Shown: positions 1 to 6,111 of the stretch, piece after piece
Layout of the letters: every line of letters starts with the position of its first letter
Numbering within the stretch: position 1 is the stretch's first letter
From: Fibrobacteraceae bacterium
Lineage (GTDB): Bacteria; Fibrobacterota; Fibrobacteria; Fibrobacterales; Fibrobacteraceae
NCBI GenBank assembly: GCA_021443045.1
Contig: JABUUT010000067.1
Coordinates: 15,203-22,519, forward strand
Direction: 5' to 3'
DNA length: 7,317 nucleotides
Notes under the pieces: model-generated
Seen by the model: the letters and a program-made list of their open reading frames with translations, nothing else
Told to the model about the DNA's origin: nothing
Database searches by the model: none
Program-made: the position numbers and the translations under genes

Positions 1-20
1 TGACTCTGGGCCTCAGCAAT

Positions 21-42
21 AAAAACAAGCAAGCTTGTTTTT
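21..42. terminator. A/T-flanked hairpin, possible bidirectional terminator
   Basis: AAAAACAAGC at 21-30 is the exact reverse complement of GCTTGTTTTT at 33-42, with only AA between them; in practice the inner G-C pair would open to give a 4-base loop. The 3' arm ends in a run of T on either strand, as in a short intrinsic terminator. The GC core is small, so termination would be weak. It probably serves a gene to the left of the window, which is not visible. The function is inferred. Confidence 0.4.
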
Positions 43-60
43 GCAGCATTCGGCCTGCGA

Positions 61-96
61 GTCATTCTGAACGGTGCAGCCGTGAAGAATCCATGG
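61..96. repeat. Foldback intergenic repeat, copy 1
   Basis: The stretch begins GTCATTCTGA and ends GAAGAATCCATGG. It folds on itself: ATTCT (64-68) pairs with AGAAT (86-90), GA/GA mismatches face each other at 69-70 and 84-85, and ACGG (71-74) pairs with CCGT (80-83). A related element (GTCATCCTGG...AGGATCCAG) lies at 7228-7269. Dispersed repeats of this look are known from several gut bacterial genomes. That this is a multi-copy family here is inferred from the two copies in view. Confidence 0.55.
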
Positions 97-145
97 CCAA
101 AGAAAACCAACTCCATAATCATGGATGGGATGGGTTGTATAAGCC

Positions 146-191
146 TTTTTTTTCTTTTTTTTTGCGAATTTTTATTTTTTTCCCATTTTTT
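146..191. other. T-rich tract upstream of the signalling genes
   Basis: Thirty-five of the 46 bases are T, in runs of 8, 9, 5, 7 and 6 separated by one to a few other bases. There is no hairpin with a good GC stem directly before it, so it is not a clear intrinsic terminator. Its place about 90 bases ahead of the HD-GYP gene would fit curved DNA or an upstream promoter element. It holds no credible gene. Confidence 0.5.
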
Positions 192-215
192 GAATATATT
201 AAAACTAGAACTATT

Positions 216-232
216 TATTCCAACTTGGAATA
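216..232. promoter_or_regulatory. Perfect palindrome, candidate operator
   Basis: TATTCCAA (216-223) and TTGGAATA (225-232) are exact inverted copies around a single C. The site lies 46 bases before the ATG of the HD-GYP gene, where a dimeric regulator could act on the promoter of the two-gene unit. The symmetry is seen directly; binding by a protein is inferred and no regulator is encoded nearby. I could not pick a convincing -35/-10 pair here; TTGAGG (250-255) and TATATT (265-270) are too close together to serve as one. Confidence 0.4.
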
Positions 233-278
233 GAACACTCTGCTCTATTTTGAGGCTAACACTATATATTCTAATTAT

Positions 279-1373
279 ATGGATAAGTTTCGCGCTAAAA
301 TTCTTGTGATTGATGACACAAAGACCAACATCGAAGTCTTGGAAGGCATCCTTTCCAACGATTACGATATGTTTGTAGCGTTGAATGGTGAAAAAGGTAT
401 TTTCTTAACGGAAAAAGTAAAACCCGATTTAATCCTCCTGGATGTGATGATGCCCGAGATGGATGGCTATGAAACTCTTCGCCAAATGCACCTCCGCGAT
501 TCCATCAAAGATATTCCCGTTATCTTTCTAACGGCTAAATCAGACCCTCAGAGTGAACAGAAGGGGCTTGATTTGGGTGCAGTAGACTACATTGCAAAAC
601 CTTTTAACCCCGATCTAGTGCGCTTGCGCATAAAAAACCAGCTTGAATACAAGCACCAGCGTGACCATCTTCATGAACTTGTAGATGAAAAAACAGCCTC
701 TTTGAGGCAAACTTTAAAAGTGATGCTTACCAGCCTGGGTGCCTTGGCTGAATACCGCGACCCAGAAACGGGTGCCCACATTAAACGAACCCAGGTTATT
801 GTGCAACACTTGGCCGCCTACCTTAAAAACAAGCCCAAATTCATGAGCGACATACCCAATGATGAATATGTGGACTACTATGCCACGGCGGCTCCGCTCC
901 ATGACATTGGAAAAGTTGGAATCCAAGACGAAATTCTTAGAAAGCCTTCTCGATTGACTGAGTCTGAAATGGCTTTGATGAAGGAACATTCCCGCATGGG
1001 CCACGATGTTCTTTTGGAAGCGACCCACGAATTGAGCAAAGACCCTATGGTGGTCATTGCTGCCGACATTGCCTTGGCCCATCATGAACGCTGGGATGGA
1101 ACTGGTTATCCTAGTGGCATTAAGGGCGAAGAAATTCCTGTAGGTGCAAGGCTAATGGCCGTTGCCGACGTTTACGATGCCTTAAGGTCTCGCAGGCCTT
1201 ACAAGGAGCCGTACCCTCACGAAGTGGCCCTTAGTGAAATTTGTAAGGGTAAAGGTACCCAGTTTGACCCCGATGTGGTTGATGCGTTTGTAGAAATTCA
1301 GGACCAAATCCAAGAAATCTACACCATGTACAAAGATGAAGACCTTAATGGAGAAGTTGAGAGTGGCACCTAA
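279..1373 (+). CDS. Response regulator with HD-GYP phosphodiesterase domain
   Basis: This is a cytoplasmic 364-residue two-domain protein. Residues 5-125 form a receiver: acidic pair Asp12/Asp13, phospho-acceptor Asp55 in LLLDVMMP, switch Thr85, and Lys107 in AKPF. A short helical linker leads to an HD-GYP domain (about 145-345) that hydrolyses cyclic di-GMP in characterised relatives. The metal ligands all appear present: Glu163 and His167 in ETGAHIKR, the His208-Asp209 pair, His237, His268-His269 and Asp297, plus the GYP triad at 276-278. Glu163 is the ligand linked to a third metal in trinuclear members. The ATG at 279 has no clear Shine-Dalgarno sequence, but it places the first beta strand of the receiver correctly and later starts would cut it. 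The 3' end overlaps the hybrid kinase gene, so the two are probably translated together and the kinase is the likely phosphate donor. Phosphodiesterase activity is inferred from family and residues. Confidence 0.95.
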   Translation: MDKFRAKILVIDDTKTNIEVLEGILSNDYDMFVALNGEKGIFLTEKVKPDLILLDVMMPEMDGYETLRQMHLRDSIKDIPVIFLTAKSDPQSEQKGLDLGAVDYIAKPFNPDLVRLRIKNQLEYKHQRDHLHELVDEKTASLRQTLKVMLTSLGALAEYRDPETGAHIKRTQVIVQHLAAYLKNKPKFMSDIPNDEYVDYYATAAPLHDIGKVGIQDEILRKPSRLTESEMALMKEHSRMGHDVLLEATHELSKDPMVVIAADIALAHHERWDGTGYPSGIKGEEIPVGARLMAVADVYDALRSRRPYKEPYPHEVALSEICKGKGTQFDPDVVDAFVEIQDQIQEIYTMYKDEDLNGEVESGT

Positions 1374-4300
1374 TCCATTAAACGCAAAACGACGCCGGCT
1401 AGGCTGGCGCATCTCTCTTGTTTATACGGTGCCACTTTTAGTGGCCTCTTTTTTCATTGTCTTTTTTATTCGCGATTACATTCGCTACAGTTTTGTAGAG
1501 GCCGCCTACAGCAGTACCGAAAAATCCCTTATCAACGTAGCCAAAGAAACGGAATCATACATTCTACATTTAGATAGCGAATTTGTAAAGTTGCCCAGCC
1601 GAGTGGGGCAGGTTAACAAACCTTCCAGGCAGCATTTGGTTAACCACTATTACAAAAGCAACAATGCCAGCAAAGGCATGATAGTGGATGTATACTACGG
1701 AACTGCCGATGGAGAATACCTTAGTGCCACAGGTTCCAAGCTGGATAAAAATTCCTCGGAGTTCCGCATGAAGGCCTGGTATTTGGAAGCCTCCCGAAAT
1801 AAAGGCTTAGCCATTACGGGCCCCACCATAAACGAAAATACAAAAAAGAAGGTAATAACCCTTTCGTACCCAGTTTGGGACAAAAACAAAAAAATTCGGG
1901 GTGTGGTAGCCGAGGATATCAATCTTCACAAACTGAGCAACGACATTATTCTCAACTTGGCCAAGGAAGAAGGCGGCATTACCGTTCTTTTGAATTTGGA
2001 CAACGTTATTTTTACATACGCTCCATTCCAGACCACTTCTGGCATAGTTTATCAAGACACCGTTTCTCGACTTATAGACCTGGCTGCAGAGGAACTTAAA
2101 TACAATTCTCTTGAATTGGGCAAAGTCTATCGTTTTGACAAGATGAACAGCCATCGTCAAAAATTTGTGTATATGGCAACTCCCCTAATGCGCACATCTC
2201 TATTTATGACCCACATTGTTCAAGAAAACAAGGTGGCCAGCCGGGCTGAAGAAGACTCTTCTTTAAAGTATGTGATTCTCATGATTTTTATCATGATAGG
2301 CATCGTTATTCTTTCGGGCCACTTTCTTTATAAAGTTTTTATCTACAAAGACCTTACGGAAAGTGTTTCTTCGAGTACTTTGTTCGACACCCTTTTGGCA
2401 AGCCCTCATCTGTCACTGATTCTTACCGATGACTCTTACGATATTCTCCATGCCAGTGCCAACATTGTAGATTTTTTGAACGACGGGGAAGATATCAAAG
2501 GGGAAGCCTTGTGGAAATATTTCCCAAGCGCCCGCTTTAAAAAATTTGCATTGAGGGTGGCCATGGGGGGCGACATCCACCCCAGTGAACGCAAAATCTT
2601 AATGTCTGTTACCAACGTGAATGGGGAAGAAGTATGGTGGAACCTATTCTTCCAGGTTCTTGTTGAAGACGATGGCACCATGCGTTACCTCTTTATGATT
2701 ACCGATGAAACTTCGGGCATTCAGAAAGACACCATCCTTGACACCATCATGCTTTCGGCCGAACGGTCTGTATTGATTATTCTTGATAGAAATCGCCGTA
2801 TTAAATACCTGTCTAAACAAATTGCCGATTTTTGGGACAAAGATTGGCAATCTTTGATAGGCTTGGATATGGATGATTTAAAGAAAGAAGGTATTGCCCC
2901 CGAAATAGTAGATGCCATAAAGGATTCCTTTATTACCCACCTGCCTTGGAAAGACACCTTTATGCTTTCTTCTCCGGCTAACCATACCGATATTTGGTAC
3001 CGCGGTGAAGCCGTTACCCTTAAGGTGCAAGATTCTGTGGTGGGCTACATGATATCCATGACCGATATTTCTGAAGTCGTAGCAGCACGAGAAATGGCAG
3101 AAGAAGCGACCCAAGCCAAGAGCGATTTTTTGGCCAACATGAGTCACGAAATTCGTACACCGATGAATGCCATTATTGGCATGGCCCACCTTATTTCAGA
3201 AACCGAACTGTCGGAGCAACAGCATGGCTTTATTGATAGAATCAGCTCTGCTGCAAAATCGTTGCTGGGAATTATCAACAACATTCTAGACTTTTCCAAA
3301 ATTGAAGCTAAAAAACAGGAATTGGAGGTTATTCAGTTTACCTTGCAGGATACCATTAATGAAGTGGCTGCCTTGGCTGAAGTTCGCATTGCAGGAAGGC
3401 CCATAGAACTGGTTGTGGATGTGGACCCCGAAATTCCAGAAGTGCTGATGGGTGACCCTCTTCGCATTTCACAGATTTTTACCAACCTGGTGAACAACGC
3501 CACAAAGTTTACCGAAAGAGGAAGCATTACTTTAAAGGTTGTTTTGGAACAGTTTACCAATTCGGCTGTAAAACTGAACTTTAGTGTAAGCGATACTGGC
3601 ATTGGCATGACTCCAGAACAGGTGAGCAAGCTATTTAACGCCTTTACTCAGGCTGATGGTTCTACAACGCGCAAGTATGGTGGCACTGGTTTAGGTCTTG
3701 TTATTTCAAAGTCTCTTGTGGAACTGATGGGTGGGCAACTTAAAGTTTCTAGTCAGTCAGGCCAAGGTTCTGTGTTCTACTTTACTATTAGCTTACCTGT
3801 GGGCCCACAGGCTGATGTTCCTCGTTGGAAAAGCGTAAACGAATTTAGAGGCAAGAACATACTTCTCATAGACGATTGTGTAGAATTACGTGCTGTTTTA
3901 CGCCATTATTTAGACAAATTAGGTTGTGTCTCGGAAGAAGCCAGCTCCATTGCAGAAGCATTAGACTTGATTCAAGAACATGATTCTGCTGGTGAAGCGC
4001 CTTATGATGGTTTTATTGTGGATTACCAAATGCCTTTAGTTACTGGTATTGAATTTCCTCATGGCCTGCCTTCCAAGATGCTGGAAATCCCTAAAATTCT
4101 TATGCACCCCATTCAATTTGAAGAAGGTGAACAGCAAAAGGCCAGCGCGGCCGGCTTTAACGCCTTTGTTACAAAACCTGTTCAAATTAGTACTTTACTC
4201 ACTTCTATGCAAGAAGCCTTTAAAATGCCCCTTACCTACCAAAAGGCATTGAAGAAGGAGAAAAAGAAAATCTACTTTAAAGATGCCAAGATTCTTTTAG

Positions 4301-5343
4301 TTGAAGACAACCAGATGAACCAGGAATTGGCAGTATCCCTTTTGAACAGCGTCGGTTTAACCACCATGATTGCCAACAATGGTAAGGAAGCATTGGAACT
4401 TATCGACAAGAATAAGTTTGATCTTGTTTTAATGGATATCCAGATGCCTGTTATGGATGGTTTGACAGCCACCAAGGAAATTCGCGATCATGGAAAACGC
4501 CCCTTCTTGCATACTATTCCCATTATTGCAATGAGTGCCAGGGCATTCCAAAAAGATAAGGACGAATGTTTTGAAGCGGGCATGAACTCCTACATTGTAA
4601 AGCCCATTGATCCATTCATTATGTACGAAGAATTGGCCAAGTTCCTGCCGGTGGTTAGCGAGGCTCCACAAACCTTGCCTTCTGTGAGCGTGGCAGAAAC
4701 AGCCCAGGGAACCTCCATGGATAGCGACTTCTTGCAGAATTTCCAGAAGGTTCGAAACTTGGATGCTACCCAAGGTTTGTACCATGCCAACAACAACAAG
4801 ACCATTTACATTAAAATAGTGCAAGGTTTTGTAAGGGACTACGGCGGAAAGTCTCTGGATATTCGTCGAATGGTAGAAAAGGAGCAGTTTAAGGAAGCGG
4901 CTCGTTTGGTTCACACTATTAAGGGCCTTTGCGGCACCTTGGGTGCTAGCCACATGCAAACTTTGGGGCAAGCTCTAGAAAACTCTTTCGAAAAAGGGCA
5001 ACTGAATTTTAGTGAAATTGATGAATTTACCTCTTCTCTAAAAGAACTGGTGGATGACCTGGATGTGGTTATTAAAGACTTGGTTTCTGAACAAGTTCAG
5101 AAAGTGGTTAAGGAAAAAGATCCTAAAGCCAACGAAAAGCTCCGCGCAGTTATTGAAAGTATTCAGCCCTACATTGAAGCTTGTTCTTCTACAAAGTGCC
5201 GCCAGGTTCTCCAGACGGTAGAAAACATATCCTTTACTCCAGGCCAAGAAAAACTTATTCGGGAACTTAGGGACCAGATTGACGATTATGACTTTACAAG
5301 TGCTGTAGACACCCTTAAGGAACTTGAAAAAATTACTGTTTAG
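1336..5343 (+). CDS. Membrane hybrid sensor histidine kinase (dCache-PAS-PAS-HisKA-HATPase-REC-REC-HPt)
   Basis: This is a 1335-residue inner-membrane phosphorelay kinase. A basic N-terminus (KRRR) precedes TM1 (27-46). A periplasmic dCache-like sensor (about 47-308) shows WY at 148-149 and GVVAEDI at 189-195. TM2 spans 312-334 and no HAMP is seen. Two PAS-like regions (about 345-460 and 467-582) follow. HisKA has His604 in SHEIRTPMN. The ATPase domain (about 703-822) has an N box at Asn717/Asn721, DTGIGM at 753-758 and GGTGLGL at 782-788. Receiver 1 (839-960) has Asp846/847, Asp896 and Lys947 but His924 in the Ser/Thr switch place. Receiver 2 (984-1105) is canonical, with Asp1034, Ser1067 and Lys1089. 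HPt carries His1193 in HTIKG. Residues 1260-1335 form an extra helical tail. The start is uncertain: ATG 1336, ATG 1348 and GTG 1363 are in frame, and GTG 1363 has the best ribosome site (GGAGAAG, 1350-1356). The gene overlaps the HD-GYP gene, its likely output partner. The sensed ligand is unknown. Confidence 0.95.
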   Translation: MKTLMEKLRVAPNPLNAKRRRLGWRISLVYTVPLLVASFFIVFFIRDYIRYSFVEAAYSSTEKSLINVAKETESYILHLDSEFVKLPSRVGQVNKPSRQHLVNHYYKSNNASKGMIVDVYYGTADGEYLSATGSKLDKNSSEFRMKAWYLEASRNKGLAITGPTINENTKKKVITLSYPVWDKNKKIRGVVAEDINLHKLSNDIILNLAKEEGGITVLLNLDNVIFTYAPFQTTSGIVYQDTVSRLIDLAAEELKYNSLELGKVYRFDKMNSHRQKFVYMATPLMRTSLFMTHIVQENKVASRAEEDSSLKYVILMIFIMIGIVILSGHFLYKVFIYKDLTESVSSSTLFDTLLASPHLSLILTDDSYDILHASANIVDFLNDGEDIKGEALWKYFPSARFKKFALRVAMGGDIHPSERKILMSVTNVNGEEVWWNLFFQVLVEDDGTMRYLFMITDETSGIQKDTILDTIMLSAERSVLIILDRNRRIKYLSKQIADFWDKDWQSLIGLDMDDLKKEGIAPEIVDAIKDSFITHLPWKDTFMLSSPANHTDIWYRGEAVTLKVQDSVVGYMISMTDISEVVAAREMAEEATQAKSDFLANMSHEIRTPMNAIIGMAHLISETELSEQQHGFIDRISSAAKSLLGIINNILDFSKIEAKKQELEVIQFTLQDTINEVAALAEVRIAGRPIELVVDVDPEIPEVLMGDPLRISQIFTNLVNNATKFTERGSITLKVVLEQFTNSAVKLNFSVSDTGIGMTPEQVSKLFNAFTQADGSTTRKYGGTGLGLVISKSLVELMGGQLKVSSQSGQGSVFYFTISLPVGPQADVPRWKSVNEFRGKNILLIDDCVELRAVLRHYLDKLGCVSEEASSIAEALDLIQEHDSAGEAPYDGFIVDYQMPLVTGIEFPHGLPSKMLEIPKILMHPIQFEEGEQQKASAAGFNAFVTKPVQISTLLTSMQEAFKMPLTYQKALKKEKKKIYFKDAKILLVEDNQMNQELAVSLLNSVGLTTMIANNGKEALELIDKNKFDLVLMDIQMPVMDGLTATKEIRDHGKRPFLHTIPIIAMSARAFQKDKDECFEAGMNSYIVKPIDPFIMYEELAKFLPVVSEAPQTLPSVSVAETAQGTSMDSDFLQNFQKVRNLDATQGLYHANNNKTIYIKIVQGFVRDYGGKSLDIRRMVEKEQFKEAARLVHTIKGLCGTLGASHMQTLGQALENSFEKGQLNFSEIDEFTSSLKELVDDLDVVIKDLVSEQVQKVVKEKDPKANEKLRAVIESIQPYIEACSSTKCRQVLQTVENISFTPGQEKLIRELRDQIDDYDFTSAVDTLKELEKITV

Positions 5344-5355
5344 AGGAACCCTAAA

Positions 5356-5420
5356 TACAAATTTGTAAAAATAGCTTGTCTTTGTACAACACATAAGGAA
5401 CTTATAAAAAAAAATTTATA
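5356..5420 (+). promoter_or_regulatory. AT-rich gap with palindromes, possible promoter
   Basis: This lies between the kinase stop and the zinc-ribbon gene. It holds a perfect 12-bp palindrome TACAAATTTGTA (5356-5367), an 8-bp palindrome TTGTACAA (5382-5389), and TATAAA (5403-5408) inverted against TTTATA (5415-5420). TTGTAC (5382-5387) and TATAAA (5403-5408) could serve as -35 and -10 with a short 15-base spacer, starting transcription of the three-gene group downstream. No GC-rich terminator for the kinase is seen, so read-through is also possible. The promoter call is inferred and weak. Confidence 0.3.
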
Positions 5421-5430
5421 CATTAGTAGT

Positions 5431-5574
5431 ATGGAACAAGAAAAAAAGACATATAGAGAAGTTGAGCCAGGTGAAATGGCCTGCCCCAAAGAAAATTGTG
5501 ACGGCGTTTTGGTTGTTGACCCAGACAACAGTTACAAACTCACTTGTGACAAATGTGGTTACATAAAGGAGTAA
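5431..5574 (+). CDS. Small zinc-ribbon protein, 47 residues
   Basis: A short open frame starts at ATG 5431 (MEQEKKTYREVEPGEMACPK) and stops at TAA 5572-5574. It carries two cysteine pairs, Cys18-x4-Cys23 (CPKENC) and Cys39-x2-Cys42 (CDKCGY), separated by 15 residues. This is the pattern of a single zinc ribbon, with beta-hairpin-like residues (GVLVVD, YKLTCD) around each pair. The protein is soluble, with no signal peptide or membrane segment. No clear Shine-Dalgarno sequence precedes the ATG; the leader is very A/T-rich. The carbonic anhydrase-like gene begins 7 bases after the stop, and the end of this gene supplies its ribosome site, so they are probably co-translated. I do not recognise a named family. 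A role in binding nucleic acid or a protein partner, or in zinc handling, is possible but not shown by the sequence. Confidence 0.8.
   Translation: MEQEKKTYREVEPGEMACPKENCDGVLVVDPDNSYKLTCDKCGYIKE
5566..5571 (+). promoter_or_regulatory. Ribosome binding site inside the zinc-ribbon gene
   Basis: AAGGAG at 5566-5571 lies 10 bases ahead of ATG 5582 and overlaps the last codons of the zinc-ribbon gene. A second weak AAAAGG (5574-5579) is too close to be ideal. The overlap supports translational coupling of the two genes and fixes the start of the downstream one. Confidence 0.6.
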
Positions 5575-5581
5575 AAAGGTT

Positions 5582-6094
5582 ATGGCATCCATCATCGGCT
5601 ATAGGGGTAAAAAACCGAAAATCGGGCAGGGCGTGTTCTTGGCCGAAGGGGCTCGTATTATAGGTGATGTTGAAATTGGTGATGATTCTTCTGTGTTCTA
5701 CAATGCTGTTATTCGCGGAGACCTAGATTCTATTGTAATTGGAAAACGTTGTAACATACAAGATAATGTTACCATTCATCTTTCTACAGGGGTGGGGGTA
5801 AAAATTGGAAACGATGTGACCATTGGTCACAATGCCGTTATTCATGCTTGCACCATTGAAGACAATGTTTTGATTGGTATGGGGGCCATTATTATGGACG
5901 GCGCCCACATAAAAAGCAATACCATCGTGGGCGCCGGCAGTTTGGTTACCCAAGACAAGGAATTTCCGGAAGGTTCACTGGTCATTGGGTCTCCAGCCCA
6001 CATTTCCCGGGAATTGACTGTGGAAGAGATACGAAAGGTTCAAGAAGGTAATTTGCGTTATTTGGAGGTTAAGGAGAACCTCCGGGAAAAATAG
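5582..6094 (+). CDS. Gamma-class carbonic anhydrase-like hexapeptide-repeat protein
   Basis: This is a 170-residue cytoplasmic left-handed beta-helix protein, expected to form a trimer. Hexapeptide repeats run from about residue 15 to 125 (IIGDVEIGDDSSVF, KIGNDVTIGHNAVI, VLIGMGAIIMDGA), followed by a C-terminal helix (about 145-168). The gamma-class signature is complete: Arg45 and Asp47 in RGDLDSI, Gln60-Asp61 in NIQD, and the metal-binding histidines His66, His83 and His88 (GHNAVIH). Zinc or iron bound between subunits hydrates CO2 in active members. The protein has no secretion signal and lacks the acidic loop of the archaeal Cam enzyme; the spacing between His66 and His83 is about 19 residues shorter than in Cam. 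It therefore matches the short CamH/YrdA/PaaY group, where activity has been shown only for some members. ATG 5582 is supported by AAGGAG upstream. Enzyme activity is inferred; a related metal-binding or thioesterase-associated role is possible. Confidence 0.93.
   Translation: MASIIGYRGKKPKIGQGVFLAEGARIIGDVEIGDDSSVFYNAVIRGDLDSIVIGKRCNIQDNVTIHLSTGVGVKIGNDVTIGHNAVIHACTIEDNVLIGMGAIIMDGAHIKSNTIVGAGSLVTQDKEFPEGSLVIGSPAHISRELTVEEIRKVQEGNLRYLEVKENLREK
6064..6083 (+). other. RNA hairpin at the 3' end of the carbonic anhydrase-like gene
   Basis: GGAGGTT (6064-6070) and AACCTCC (6077-6083) form a perfect 7-bp stem around the loop AAGGAG. It lies inside the last codons of the gene and ends 28 bases before the GTG start of the lipid kinase gene. 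No T run follows, so it is not an ordinary terminator. An effect on mRNA stability or on ribosome loading at the next gene is possible but inferred. Confidence 0.45.
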
Positions 6095-6099
6095 GGTGT

Positions 6100-6106
6100 A
6101 AGGGAG
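6100..6106 (+). promoter_or_regulatory. Ribosome binding site that fixes a GTG start
   Basis: AAGGGAG at 6100-6106 lies 5 bases ahead of GTG 6112. No in-frame ATG is found near the beginning of the conserved N-terminal strand (MYKFFFLINP), so this site decides for the GTG start of the lipid kinase gene. Confidence 0.7.
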
Positions 6107-6111
6107 TTCTT

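Noticed and set aside
141..163. AAGCC plus T run as an intrinsic terminator
   Set aside because: I found no stem of useful length directly before the T run, so termination is not supported.
82..309. Open frame of 75 codons from GTG 82, rich in Phe and Leu
   Set aside because: It is built from the T-rich tract, uses a GTG without a ribosome site, starts inside a foldback repeat and runs into the HD-GYP gene in another frame. The hydrophobic look comes from base composition.
1394..1409. GCCGGC/GCTGGC hairpin near the start of the kinase gene
   Set aside because: Six base pairs with one G-T pair inside codons for basic residues; this is easily explained by chance and codon choice.
4429..4971. 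Minus-strand open frame of 180 codons inside the kinase gene
   Set aside because: It is the mirror of a well-supported coding frame covering receiver 2 and HPt, shows no domain pattern, and has no regulatory signals of its own.
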